Shown: in pieces, positions 1 to 11,259 of the stretch
Numbering within the stretch: position 1 is the first letter of the stretch
How the letters are laid out: the number at the start of each line of letters is the position of its first letter
Origin: Axinella damicornis
Lineage: Eukaryota > Porifera > Demospongiae > Axinellida > Axinellidae
Direction: 5' to 3'
Length of the DNA stretch: 64,000 nt
Assembly (NCBI GenBank): GCA_963931865.1
Contig: OZ007518.1
Span: 10,369,052 to 10,433,051, forward strand
Notes under the pieces: generated by a model
Told to the model about the DNA's origin: nothing
Databases searched by the model: none
The model's input: only the letters and a program-made list of their open reading frames with translations
Translations under genes and position numbers: made by a program

Positions 1-2789
1 AGAGCACACGGGGGCCGTTGATGTCATCATGTTTGGTAAGATATCCTCTCCCTCCCTCACAGTCTCTTCCGGGTCTGTCTCTCTCATCTTCGTATCCTCC
101 GCTGGTCCCTCCCTCACCCCCTCCTGTTCCCAGGGTCTCCTCCTTTCTGTCCTCCCCTTCCTCCTTCTCCTTTCTGTCTTAATTCCTCCTCTACCCCTCC
201 TTCCTTTATCTCCCCCCTCCTCCTCTTCGATCCCCATTCTCCTTTCTGTCTCCCCCCTCGCAGGTCATCTACTGTTTGAGATGAGTTGCGGCTACGAGCT
301 CACGTCACTGGCCCCCACCCCAACAGACTGTCAGGCAATGCGGTGCCAACCAGTAATGGAGGTATTGTTTTAGTCACTTGACCTTCAGCAAATCAGATTA
401 CTCAATTGAGTCACATTAATATTAATTGCATGAATTTGCTGACCTTTAACCTCTAACCTTTGTCCTCCGGTACAGATCTTACAGTTCATATTTTCCAACG
501 AGGCAGGGAACTTCCCCACAATACAAGAGGTACAGTATAATACTTGAATCAAACCAGCATCTTCAGTTGACCAATCAAATGACTGCATGATGTCATCACC
601 CACCAATCAGGTGCTAGCTCTACCATTCTTCCAGCGAGTGAAGGTTCCGCAGCTTCGATCCTGGGACCCAGAACAGGTACATTAGAGGTAGCGGGAGTTC
701 AGAGTAGCGGGAGCTCAAAGCTACTGTAGCGGGAGCTCAGAGAGTAGCTGGAGCTCAAAGTAAAGGGAGTTCAAAGTCAGGCTTCTTGTGATGTAAGGAT
801 ATGCAGACTTTGGTCTGCAGCTGTCTTCCTCTGTGGTTAGCTGTGTAAAGAACTGGCCACAACATGTACTGTGGGTGGTCATGTGCTCCTGTACCTGATG
901 CTTCTGGAGTAGTGGTCGTCATGGTTACATGGAGGACATCCTGAAGGTTCTTTTCATGCCTATCATGACCTTCATATCTCATTCAAATGCGTGGATACCG
1001 CAGGTCTTTCTTTAGATATATGGAGTATATTGCCAGCGAAGTACTGTGCAGCTAGGTATCTTGGGCTAGGAAGGAGATATGAAGCTGGGATTTGAACCAT
1101 TGTGATCAGCATGAATGGAGCTATCCAATGATGTCCATTTTGCTGTTGGATGAATTTTGACCCAAAATCATGAAAATCCATCCATGGATTATATCCTTTG
1201 GTCGACTGCGATTTTTGGCAAAAATGCAACTAACATTGGAAGTCATTTTTAACACATCACGTGAAGGTTATTTTCATGCTGATCATAATTGCACAATACC
1301 TCATTCAAATCCAGGGATACAACATGTCTTTCTTTAGACAATGGGTTAGTATAGGCATTGTTTGAGCTAAGTACTGTGCTAGGTATCTTGGGCTAGGAAG
1401 GAGATATGAAGCTGGGATTTGCACCATTGTGATCAGCATGAAAAGAGCTTTCAAATGATGTCCTTAAAAAGATTTTTAATCTCGGTCACATTTTTGCCAA
1501 AAATCGCAGTCGACCAAAGGCTATAATCCATGGTTTTTCGTGATTTTGGGTCAAAATTCAAACTACAGCAAAATGGATATTATTTGAAAGCTCCATTCAT
1601 GCTGATCACAACGGTGCAAATCCCAGCTTCATATCTCATTCCTAGCCCAAGATACCTAGCATAGTACTTACATTGTAGCTCAAACTAATGGCACAATCCC
1701 CAGCTTGATATCTCATTCACATAATATACCCATACCTATAGTGCAACGGTCCATTTTTGGCAGAAATAGTACACCAGTCACCCTATAGAACAGGAGTGCT
1801 GTTTCTGCATTTTGGTAAAAATTGGCATGTAAATTAATTGGTAGAAATGGGTTTTTTGTTTCCAAATGTGCCAATTTCGGCACAAATTCCAAGACTGGTC
1901 CACTACCTTTTCTAAGTGATCAAAGTGAAGTTCTAGAAGTGAGGCTACTATAGCTGAATACACACGGACCGTTCCTACAAAAGAGAGGGAATGGCTATAA
2001 CAATGAGAGGATGTGGCTACTCTGATGAGAGGGGAGTTGCTCTGTTGATTGTTTTTTTTCCCTCACTCTGTGTAGCTGCACCTGACCACGGAGATGAAGG
2101 TTTTGCTGAGGGCTGTGCGCAAAGGTAGACCAGCAGCGCCCGCACCTGCTGCCCCTCAACCCAAGCCCAGGAAGAAGGCAAACGGAGCCAAACAAAAGTG
2201 AGGGAGGGTGAAGTGTGTGTGAGGGAGGGGTGAGGTGTGTGTGGGAGGGGTGAGGTGTGTGTGTGGGAGGGGGGTGAGGTGTGGGTGAGGGAGGGAGGGG
2301 CGAGGTGTGTGTGAGGGAGGGGTGAAGTATGTGTGAGGGAGGGGTGAAGCGTGTGTGAGGGAGGGGTGAAGTGTGTGTGAGGGAGGGGTGAAGCATGTGT
2401 GAGGGAGGGGTGAGGTGTGTGTGTGGGAGGGGGGTGAGGGAGGGAGGGGCGAGGTGTGTGGGGGGGGGAGGGAGGGGTGAAGTGTGTATTGTGTGAAGGA
2501 GGGAGATGTGGGAGTATGGTAGTGGTTGGAGGTCAAAGGTCTGTTGCTCTCCAGGTACCCTGTGACTCCTCTGAGACCACCAGTGGCTGGGCGGGCGTCA
2601 GGGCAATCTGCTACCCAAACCACCCACGCTAAGTTTTCTGCACCTCCCCCTCCCACGGGTCCCCCTCCCCCCAACAAGAGTGCTCCTCCTCGGCCAGCGA
2701 AGGACCGTGGCGCTCTACTCGGTGACATTAGGAGGGGCAGCAGACTCAGAAAAACTGTTACTGACGACAGGAGTGCTCCCAGAATATAG
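1..2789 (+). CDS. PXK: PXK-like protein (PX/kinase-like with WH2 domain), 3' end
   Basis: Last six exons of a gene entering from the left: <1-35, 264-361, 476-529, 611-676, 2076-2197, 2555-2789; all junctions are GT-AG and keep phase. The first exons encode the end of a kinase-like domain (VDVIMFG joined to [12 protein letters not shown], like the DVIxFGHLLYEM segment of PXK), then [18 protein letters not shown] and a short basic tail. The last exon holds a proline-rich stretch ([12 protein letters not shown]) followed by an actin-binding WH2 motif ([16 protein letters not shown], ending TDDRSAP), as in the C-terminus of PXK. PXK family members act on endosomes and receptor trafficking; in vertebrates the kinase part is probably catalytically weak, which cannot be judged here because the catalytic residues lie outside the window. 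The 1.4-kb intron before the fifth exon holds a large inverted repeat. The gene converges with the next one (3225). Confidence 0.85.
1060..1670. repeat. Large inverted (foldback) dispersed repeat in PXK intron
   Basis: An arm at about 1066-1228 (from the AGGAAGGAGATATGAAGCTGG region to the GCGATTTTTGGCAAAAATG region) reappears in reverse complement at about 1488-1670. The arms are about 160-180 bp and a further partial direct copy (1380-1500) lies between them. A related copy lies at about 53285-53405, so this is an interspersed family rather than a local duplication. Confidence 0.7.
2198..2490. repeat. G-rich minisatellite in PXK last intron
   Basis: Degenerate tandem copies of a GAGGGAGGGGTGAAGTGTGT-type unit begin exactly at the 5' splice site of the fifth visible PXK exon (2197/2198) and run for about 290 bp. 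Long open frames across it on both strands are a by-product of the repeat. Confidence 0.8.
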
Positions 2790-2912
2790 CAGCTGCTCAT
2801 GTTATTGTTTGTGTTTCAATGTTACTTTTCAATGGGCTGCTGCCTGGCAACCAACCCTCAACAGTTACTGTTGCCACCATAAGTTCTCTGTCACTGGAAA
2901 TGAAAATAATAG

Positions 2913-2944
<32 letters not shown>

Positions 2945-3224
2945 TCGATATCGAAGAGGGGGATAGGGGAAAACTAGTCAGTGCTGCATGGGGTCACACC
3001 CACTTCCTTGGGGTGTGTGAATCATGAACTCCATGCATGGGTATGCAGATGTGCAACTCTCTATTTGTAAGAAAGGGAGGGTATATATGGGTCAGCTGAT
3101 CCAACTCGTAAATCACACGACCTCAATCGAGTTATTTTCAAATTCGGATTTGATTCAAGATAAAAGATGAGGCAGACTGGCACAGCTAGACTAGTTCACT
3201 TGAACACACGTACTACAACCTGTG
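2790..3224. other. Intergenic region between convergent genes, with 30-bp poly-G
   Basis: Separates the stops of the PXK-like and proline-racemase-like genes. It holds an uninterrupted G run at 2914-2943. I see no further gene here; polyadenylation signals were not assigned. Confidence 0.6.
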
Positions 3225-3739
3225 TCATTTCACGAGGAATCCCTTGGCCAGCTCGTCCTCCTCCTCCCACCAGAAGCTGCACTCCCCTGCATAGTACCCC
3301 CTCCCTCCCACCTCCACCACCACTGCATCATCATAGCAAGCATACTTCACCGTCCTCAACACCTTTCCTGTGAACTTTGAGCCCACCTTGCCATTGACAA
3401 ACACCCTGTCCTCACCTGTGGAAGGGAGGGAGGGTGGAGGGAGAGGCCGAGAGGGACAGGGAGATGAGGGTAAAGGGAAGGAGGGATGGAGGGAGAGGCC
3501 GAGAGGGACAGGGAGATGAGGGGAAAGGGAAGGAGGGATGGAGGGAGAGGCCGAGAGGGACAGGGAGATGAGGGGAAAGGGAAGGAGGGACGGAGGGAGG
3601 TAGGGTGGAGCTTGAGGGGAGGAGGGAGATGAAGGAAAGGGGGAGGTATGTCTACCTAGCTTGATTTGTTTCTTGTGGTACTGCACTGCTATCCGTGCTG
3701 TGACGCCAGAGCCACACGGAGACCGATCCACCTGTGTGT

Positions 3740-3807
<68 letters not shown>

Positions 3808-5840
3808 TAACAATGATAAGTACTAGCACTAGTGAGCAAATTGAAACTGTTTAGTGTTTACTGGAATTTAAAAACAAGCTCACTTTGCCCTTCATACAAT
3901 CACCTGTCAACAAGGCTGAACAAGCCTCCCCCCTTCCACCTCATCAACATCTTATACAACAATCCCGCCACTCCCACCCGTCAACATCCTGTACAACAAG
4001 CCCCTCCCCCCACCCGTTAACATCCTGTACAACAAGCCCCTCCCCCCACCCGTTAACATCCTGTACAACAAGCCCCTCCCCCCACCCGTTAACATCCTGT
4101 ACAACAAGCCCCTCCCCCCACCCGTCAACATCCTGTACAACAAGCCCCTCCCCCCACCCGTTAACATCCTGTACAACAAGCCCCTCCCCTCCCACCTGGC
4201 AGTCTGCAAACACGCAGACATTGGCGCTCTCCTCCTTGTCGTCTCTCCCGTCTGTAAGGATGGAGCCGTACAGGAAGGCCACGTCCTCAAACTCTGGGTG
4301 AGAGAGGACCACTGAAGACTTCACAGCAGTGGAGAGAGAATCCGCCGCTCGGATGAGCTCATGGATCGGAGATCTGGTAAGGTCCAACCCAAACTGGCCC
4401 ACATCCGCCAGTGCATAGAATGTTCCTCCGTACCCAATGTCATAGCGTACCTCACCGTATCCTTCCACGCTGATGGTTTGGTTCACAGAGAACGCAAACG
4501 CAGGCACACTCTCCAACTTTACGGACCCAGACACGTTGTTCTCGTACTCAACACGTGCGCTCACCAGGCCACACGGGCACTGGATCTTCACAAGCGTTTC
4601 TGGTGAGACAGGTTTGACCAGGTTGTAGTCGATGGCGTAGCGGCCCAGGGCTATGACAGCATGCCCACACATGGTGCTGTAGCCTGCAGTGGGAGAGCAT
4701 GCGGCAGAGGTCACCAGCACAACCCAGGATCACCGCCGTCACTGAATCGTTACTCTGTGCCAATCAAACATCTAGCCTCGTTCCCAGGCTCCTCCCCAGC
4801 TTTTGTCGCATACTGTATTTTGTACAGTATGCGACAAAAAGCTGGAGAGGAGCCTGGGAACGGGGCTACAAACACCATGATGATCAACGTTGAGCTGAAA
4901 TACAGAAGGCGTGTCTCCTATGCAACTGTCAGTAGTTGATAATAATCGTTGGCATGACGATATCTCAATGTCCATAAAAGCCCAACGATATTGATCCTCA
5001 TGCACCAATAGATTGCCCAATCCGGATAAAATCTCAACAGTAGTTACGTACATGAGTCAACCTACCACAATGGGTATACAATGGCAATGCTCAATCTTAC
5101 TTATACTTGATCTTACGGTCGCTGAATATGAATAGGACAATCCCACTGCAGGAGCTGAATTAATATGAATAGGACAATCCCACTGCAGAGCTGAATTCCA
5201 GTTATGGTACATGTAGTCACACACTACCACTGAGCTTAGTCTCGTTCCCAGACCGTTTATCCAGCGCGTGTATCGCTTCCAGTATAACGCGCCCCTTCCT
5301 TCCCCGCGCGCGATACTAAAAGCGATCCGTGCTGGGGTTGGTTGGGTCTGGGACCGAAATTATAGCTACACTGAGCTGTACCTTCGTTGTGCATGAAGAG
5401 GGCGGCCATGTCAGCCTCGGGGAGGTCACTCTCCACGAGCAGTGCTCCGTACATGTCGCTGTGTCCCCTCGGCTCGGACATGAGCAGGGTTCGCAGGTGG
5501 TCCAGGTGTGCCTTCACGTAGCGACGCTTCTCCAGGATGGTGGCTCCCTCAATGGGAGGGTAGCCTGAGGGTGGGGGAGGAGAGAGGGAGGGAGGCCAAG
5601 GGAGGGAGGCCGAGGGAGGGAGGAGGAGGAGAGAGGGAGGCCAAGGGAGGGAGGGAGGAGGAAGGATAAGGGTGGGCCAATGCCTAATGTGTACCATTAT
5701 TCTAGCCATTCACAGAAATTGCCATAAGCTCCTGCTATTCAGTACTCCCTACCAGACTGTATGACTCTCAGCGGCTCTCCACCAGTGTGCATCTCCACTG
5801 TGCGGATAACCAGCCCCCTCTTGTCCTCCTTGGTTGCCAT
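3225..5840 (-). CDS. Proline racemase / trans-L-3-hydroxyproline dehydratase family protein
   Basis: Five exons on the minus strand (5840-5753, 5564-5382, 4683-4196, 3731-3656, 3415-3225) join in phase to about 341 residues, close to the 354 of human L3HYPDH. The start ATG at 5840 opens MATKEDKRGLVIRTVEMHTGGEP, carrying the HTGGEP motif of the family; next come EPRGHSDMYGALLV and the first active-site motif HNEGYSTMCGHA, whose Cys is the catalytic base. The second catalytic position lies in VDRSPCGSGVTAR. In human L3HYPDH this residue is Thr (dehydratase); here it is Cys, as in true proline racemases and hydroxyproline 2-epimerases. The protein therefore may interconvert L/D-proline or hydroxyproline rather than dehydrate it, fitting breakdown of collagen-derived hydroxyproline. 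It is probably cytosolic, as no signal peptide is visible. It is divergent from the PTPDC1-like gene with 304 bp between starts. Confidence 0.9.
3421..3655. repeat. Purine-rich tandem repeat at an acceptor site
   Basis: About three near-identical units of roughly 60 bp (GGAGGGAGAGGCCGAGAGGG type) fill the last intron of the proline-racemase-family gene. On the gene strand this is the polypyrimidine tract directly abutting the 3' splice site at 3416. Confidence 0.75.
3732..3804. repeat. (GT)n followed by 51-bp poly-G
   Basis: A short GT run and an uninterrupted G run (3754-3804) directly adjoin the acceptor of the exon ending at 3731. On the gene strand this reads as poly-C then (CA)n then AG. 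Confidence 0.9.
3960..4195. repeat. 36-bp minisatellite next to a 5' splice site
   Basis: Six to seven nearly perfect 36-bp units (containing ATCCTGTACAACAAGCCCC) run up to the 5' splice site at 4195/4196. The reverse strand stays open through the array, giving a spurious repetitive peptide (GLVVQDV repeats) fused to the real exon. Confidence 0.85.
4773..4868. mobile_element. Hairpin MITE-like element, TAGCCTCGTTCCCAG family
   Basis: Near-perfect palindrome: it starts TAGCCTCGTTCCCAGGC, has an inner arm AGCTTTTGTCGCATACTGTA, and closes with the reverse complement ending GGGAACGGGGCTA. Related hairpins occur at 22115, 37248 and 45689, with half copies elsewhere. Confidence 0.8.
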
Positions 5841-6144
5841 GGTGACCTGGTACACATATGTCGATGAAGTCAGCATGTACAGTATGCAAGCTAAAGGTCG
5901 ACCAGCACACAGCTGCAGGGTTTATACTTATTGCATGCATGACAACTGCAGATCTACCCAAGATAGATGAGTTACCTTGTGGATCGCACGCATGCAAACT
6001 ACAACACGTACCTGCAAGCAGTGGCCACACCCCCTTCCGTTGACCTTTGGTACGTGGTGTGCTCTAAAAAGAGTTCCTTGCAGGTCAAAGGTCAGAAACA
6101 AAAGACGGCATGGCTCAGGCAGCCGCTGACATGGGTCTATAGCA
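5841..6144. promoter_or_regulatory. Divergent promoter region with a perfect DR1 element
   Basis: This is the spacer between the start codons of the proline-racemase-family gene (-) and the PTPDC1-like gene (+). At 6082-6094 it contains AGGTCAAAGGTCA, a perfect direct repeat of AGGTCA with one spacer base, the consensus bound by HNF4/RXR-type nuclear receptors. A reverse half site (TGACCTTTGG) lies near 6041. No TATA box was identified. Function is inferred only. Confidence 0.5.
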
Positions 6145-9100
6145 ATGCAGAATCAGGGGAAAGGCTCGCCCCGAATGCTCAGGAGGCGGGGAGAGGGTTC
6201 GCCAGCCTTATCCGGGAAGCAGGGAGAAGGTTCACCAACTTTATCCAAAACACAAGAAGAACTTCAAGAAGGTAACGGTTCACCGACCTTACCCAGGAGG
6301 CAGGGGAAAGGTTTTCCAGTCTTTAATCCCCTATCAAGAAGGCAGGGAAATTATTCACCATCCTTATCCAGGAGACAGGTTGAAGGCTCACCAGCCTTAT
6401 TCAGGAAGCAGGGAAAAGGTTCACCGTCCATTAATGCCTTATCTAGGAGGCAGGGAGAAAGTTCACCAGCCCTGTGCAGGAGGCAAGGGGAGGGTTCACC
6501 CGCCATGCCCCGCAGTCTGGGGTACGTGTCCATCACTCCATCCTACTCCCGCATCTCCGACAAACTGCGGCGGATTTCGGCTGGTTCGCTACAATGCTCA
6601 CTGTTCTGTGGGGGGCAGCGATGCAAGTACGAGTGTGCTGGAAGGTGGGAGGGAAAGGATCAAGCTGTCGGAGGGCTGTTCTCGCACTGGGTGACGGATA
6701 CCATCCTGGCTATGGCCAGACCTTCCACACATGCCTTCGAGAAACACCACCTGGTGGAGCTGTTCAAGAGGTGAGAAGGACACCTGCTTCACTTTGCACT
6801 CTTGTGACCCGCATCGCCTCCCGCCCCTCCCTCAATAGTGCTGGTATCTGCACGGTGATCAACCTCCAGTTGCCGTGGGAGCATGCCAAATGCGGTCCTG
6901 GTCTGGAGCGGAGTGGCTTCACTTATCAGCCAGAGCACCTCATGAAGCAGGGAGGTTAGCCATTAGGTGCTAGCAGTACCACTTCCAGTTAGGAATAGTG
7001 TGGGGGAATGAGGCTGGGAGTGGCCTGGGAATGATGCTAGGATGATCTGGGAATGAGGCTGGGAGTGGCCTGGGAATGAGGCCACGATGATCTGGGAATG
7101 AGGCTGGGAGTAGCCTGGAAATGAGGCTGGGAGTAGCCTGGAAATGAGGCTGGGAGTAGCCTGGAAATGTCAGCTGTCAGTGCACCCCCCCACAGTGTAC
7201 TTCTACAACTACGGTTGGCTGGACTACGGTGTTCCCACTCTGGAGAGTGTGCTGGACATGGTGAAGGTCGTGGACTTTGCTCTGAGGGGAGGCAAGGTCG
7301 CCGTGCACTGCCACGCCGGACTGGGGAGGACTGGGGTGCTCATAGCGTGCTACTTGGTGTACTCCCAGAGGATGGGTGGGGACGAGGCCATCTCGCACGT
7401 GAGAGCCAGAAGGTGTGTGTCTGTTGCTAGAGGAACAAACCAAGTCTTACACATGCACCCTTTACACATGATGTCATTCCGTCCACATCTTCCCCACTGC
7501 TCTCTCTCATACACATGCACACGTTCACTCCTCTCACCTCCACCCCATGCACCTCAAACATGCACAGGCCTGGCTCAATCCAGACACGTTCTCAGATCGA
7601 AATCGTCCAGCAGTTTGACATATTTCTCTGTCCCCTTTGGAACTTCTATCCCGCCACGTCGTGTGAGTCCTCCTCCACGTCCTTCACGTTCGAGGAGTAC
7701 CTGCGGAACCAGTCTCTCTTGTTGCACGGAGCGGAGCAGGCGAACCTCAAATACATTCCGAAGGTGAGATAGCCATGTCTCAATAATGGGGAAAACCTGT
7801 TGCCATGGCAATGGCTGTATGGCACTACTGTTCCCCTGCAGGTGGTTTATGAGATTTGCTCAAGACTGAAGGATGTTTCAAAGGGATGCCAGCTTGGGAC
7901 TTGCAAGTCCTGTGACTCTGAACCAATCAGCTTGCAGCATGTCACACTGCATCAGACGACTGATGATAATGAGGACTTCCATGACAATTGCTTGGTCCAC
8001 ACTTTCTGCAAGCGGGAAATTTCCGACTCCCTCCAGACAAGAATGGAAGCTATCCAGGTCAGTGCAGGGTGGGTGCCTGGGGCTATACTTACTGTAGATC
8101 GCAAATAAGCATGCATATGCATGCCAACGATAATTTATGCATTTAAATGCATTAAACACATTTAATTATGGTTGCTAGTGTAGGCAGAGCAGATTCAGTG
8201 TCGAGTCATTGCCGTACACAGGAAGAGATGAACGGCAGCCTGAAGTGGAGTCTGCTCTCCCAGGAGACTGACCTGTCCGTCCTCGTTGCTGTCCTGTCCC
8301 AGTACCTCATGGCACTTCAGGTGACCAGCTCGTTCTATGCAGTTGGGTGGGGCTCGAGCTCCCCAGGTTAACCCTTGTATTGTTGAACTGCAGGAGCCAC
8401 TCCTCACCTGCCAGGACGTGGAGGTGCTACAAGGTACCTGCTCACTGGATGATCTCTCTCTCGTAAGTGGAACCTCCAACCAGAATGTCTCACTCTAATC
8501 ACCTCCCTTTAGAGGACAACCTTCCTGTAATGGCGAAGGTCCCAGTGTCCTTTATGGAGATCGAGGTTCCACTCACCATAGTGGAGGCACTGAGATCTCG
8601 TGTCCACCCCAGTGAGAGATTCCAAATAACGCCCTGGCTGTGCCAGTGAAACTTAATGGACTCATTCACGACTATGGAATGAAGGGCTTTCTTTCTTGCA
8701 GGCAAAGAGCTTCACTGTGAGGCTGGTCCTGGACACTCTGGGAACTGTGAGTTGTTGCGTTGACTACCAAGTCTTGTTGCGTTGATTGAGTATCAAGTCT
8801 GTAAATTGCATGAAGCATTCTTGGACTGACAGACTGATGAACAAAGCCAACTGCATTACACAACCTTGCACGTCTGTGAAGGACATGATACAAATCAATA
8901 TTGCTGTTATTTTATTGGCTCTACCACTTAAATTCATGTGACATAGTTGGCGTGTGATCTTTCTTAACTGACCACCGTTTGAGCCGTGCATCAAACAATT
9001 TGCAAAGTATTCCAGGAGTTTAGGTTTGGTTCTTCGCAAGTATAATAATTGTACAGCCGCATACTGCACTGCTCTCATGAAATAATTATTTCTCTTCATG

Positions 9101-9345
9101 GGTTGCCCCTGACAACCATGCAGGTGTTCACAGACAGTGCTATGAGGCTCCACGGGTATCTGCTAGCATCGAGGCTGACACAACTGTTTCTGCAACAGCC
9201 TGGTAACTGTGCTGGGGCCACGGCCTCCATCCAGACATTGGAGACGGCATTCCCTCCGCCCTCCCTCCCTTCCACTTCTCCTCCGTGCCCGGAATCACAT
9301 GTAGTCTCCCTCATTTTGAGCCACTGGAAGCGTTCCAGTTCATAA
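6145..9345 (+). CDS. PTPDC1: PTPDC1-like dual-specificity protein tyrosine phosphatase
   Basis: Exons: 6145-6770, 6839-6954, 7196-7412, 7568-7763, 7842-8057, 8222-8320, 8394-8462, 8515-about 8601, 8702-8746, 9124-9345. Phases match throughout; only the donor near 8601 is uncertain, because the frame otherwise stops at 8649. After a repetitive N-terminus the protein follows vertebrate PTPDC1 closely: CGGQRCKYECAGRW, HWVTDTILAMARPS, CTVINLQLPWEHAKCG, VYFYNYGWLDYGV, the catalytic P-loop HCHAGLGRTG (HCxxGxxR) and RxPGSIQTRSQ. The middle (residues about 380-450) is poorly conserved; the C-terminal SVLVAVLSQYLMALQ segment again matches PTPDC1. Family members have been linked to centrosome/cilium biology (recalled). 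The N-terminus (residues 1-125) consists of about ten degenerate repeats of RRQGEGSPAL type, unknown to me in vertebrate PTPDC1. Confidence 0.85.
6160..6515 (+). repeat. Coding minisatellite in PTPDC1-like exon 1
   Basis: About ten degenerate units of roughly 30-33 bp (or 42-45 bp in places) encode R-R/K-Q-G-E/K-G-S-P-A/T-L. Unit length stays mostly divisible by three and the frame is open throughout, so the repeat is under coding constraint or young. It predicts a basic, Ser-Pro-rich, disordered N-terminus. Confidence 0.75.
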
Positions 9346-10030
9346 ACCATAAACCATGTATCACGGCAACCCAATCACTTGAATAACAGTGCAGTAGTCA
9401 TTCTGTCAACTCGTCTGCATCTTATCAGTTTTTATAATTTATGGACTTTCTGCCCCACCCCCACCTGGAGCTGGGAGAATGAGGCTAGCCTAGCTGTTTA
9501 CATGCTCCAAGATGTTGGAATGGAACTTGGGTGATCGATGTGACGTCAGCTTGTGATCATCCAATGGTGTATGATGTCATAACTGTAGGCCATAGGCCAC
9601 ATTCCATTTGAAAACATAAGTACACAGACCATATTATATCCTAGCCTTGTTCCCAGGCCTTCTACACCAGTAGTGTATTGTCCATGGTCTTCTCCTGACT
9701 ATCACAAAGCCATGCCACTATCTAATTTAAGCCACCAAATCCCACATGCCCTCCACAAACTTTCCTTTCAGTGAGTAGCTTACAGCACAAATAATTTCTT
9801 CGTCACAAGAGAACAAGGTCTCGGCCAATTGGGTCGCATGCAGACCCTCCACGCTTCTTTTCGTCTACTGGCCCAGCTTAGTCGACCCAAACAACCTCAG
9901 TTCAATTCTAACCCCAAGCTACGCATGAACCGCCATTTTCTTGCTCAGAGGTTCAAAGGTCAGCTTGCGCGCATGCGCAACTGGCTTACATCCGGTTTGG
10001 GGTTTTAATATTGAATTTGTAGCAAGTTTT

Positions 10031-10400
10031 GGCGGGAAGTCGGGATGGCACACTCGCTAAGCACTTGCTTTACAGCCTGGGGGTTGAGTGTTCGTCTCCC
10101 CAATAACCGAGTACGAGTCTGGGCCACTCCGTACACACCGGTTCCTGACTTCCCCGCCTAGCAGCTTGAGTACGCCGGTTCCCATCTGACCACCGAAGCT
10201 AAAGAAAGGTGTTCTGGTTGAAAGCAGGTAGCCTCCTGTGATTCCAGTCACCGCCGCCTATCCAGCGCTCCTGAGGCTTACACTTCGGTGTCCGACCTGT
10301 CATGGAGGGGTGGGTTGTTGCTAGGTTGTTTTTTCTTTCCTTTTTTTTTTCTTTTTCTATAACTCAGCCAACTTTTTTGTATTCCTTTTTGTTTTGTTTC
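10031..10400 (+). repeat. tRNA-derived SINE-like element, copy 1
   Basis: Shares with the copy at 10590 an ordered set of blocks: AGCCTGGG..TGAGTGTTCG, CTCCCCAATAA.CGAGTA, CCACTCCGTACACACCG, CCGGTTCCCATCT, GACCTGTCA, then a T-rich tail. The first block resembles a weakened pol III B box. Family and boundaries are provisional. Confidence 0.45.
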
Positions 10401-10589
10401 TGTTCCAGGTGTTTTTTTTTTTTTGTTGTTGAATGCCACAAGTATGTATAGCCTTATTTGGTGTGCCTCTCCATGCACTATAACGGTGTAACTTATAGAG
10501 CAGCGTGTTATACAACTCATGTAAGAACCTTAGCTATAATAATTAAGGGGATGATTATAATTCTCGTTCAAATTGAAAAGCGAGATCCT

Positions 10590-10770
10590 CCCAACCTGCT
10601 TAGCAGCCTGGGGTCTGAGTGTTCGCCTCCCCAATAATCGAGTATGGGCACTCCATACACACCGATTCTCGACTCCCAGCCGGTTCCCATCTCTGTCTGA
10701 CCTGTCACGGATCCGGAGAGTTGCTAGGGGTTTTTTTCCTTCTGGGAATCTGCTATTTCTTTTTTCTCTC
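10590..10770 (+). repeat. tRNA-derived SINE-like element, copy 2
   Basis: Shorter copy of the element at 10031, with the same order of shared blocks and the same T-rich tail (about 10730-10790). Confidence 0.45.
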
Positions 10771-10971
10771 CTTTTTTTTCACGTTTTATTTGTTGTCTAA
10801 GCTACTTTTGTACTATAGCTGTGTGAAGACTAGTGACATTGATAGCTAACCGTGAAATAATAATAACTAGCTGATTACTCATCAATACATTACCATTTCC
10901 CCATATATGCAAGTGTGAGTGCTGCTACCCAACTTGATGTGAGTCTATAGTGCTAGTCTAGCTGCTACACC

Positions 10972-11004
<33 letters not shown>

Positions 11005-11259
11005 AAAATGAAGGGGGAGAGGGTCTAGCAGCTAGACTAGCAATACACAGACCTGGGGAAGAAGACAATGATATTCTTCCTGCTTGCAAGCACACATACA
11101 CACGCTTTCGACTGGCAAAGGCCACATCAAGGAACTTCCTCCAATTACAAAACTTTCAGGAAGTGGGCAACATTCGGCCACCATTTGACGATACCAAGTG
11201 TTCAATTACAGTTACAAAAATTGTGCAATTGCAAGATATCCACAAATAATATCCGTTCA

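Larger units (their letters stand above)
9346..11259. other. Intergenic region between convergent PTPDC1 and CLN3 genes
   Basis: No convincing gene. It contains half of a TAGCCTCGTTCCCAG-family hairpin (near 9643), a DR1-like site at 9950-9962 followed by GCGCATGCGC near 9968, two SINE-like copies (10031 and 10590) and a 30-bp poly-C (10973-11002). Confidence 0.5.

Noticed and set aside
3944..4195. Open frame extension with GEGLVVQDVNGW repeats after the proline racemase exon
   Set aside because: It is read-through into the 36-bp intronic minisatellite; the donor at 4195/4196 joins in phase to VDRSPCGSG.
8515..8649. End of the PTPDC1-like gene at the TGA at 8647-8649
   Set aside because: Later exons (8702-8746, 9124-9345) keep an open, phase-compatible frame with helical sequence like the PTPDC1 C-terminus, so a donor before the TGA is more likely, though not proven.
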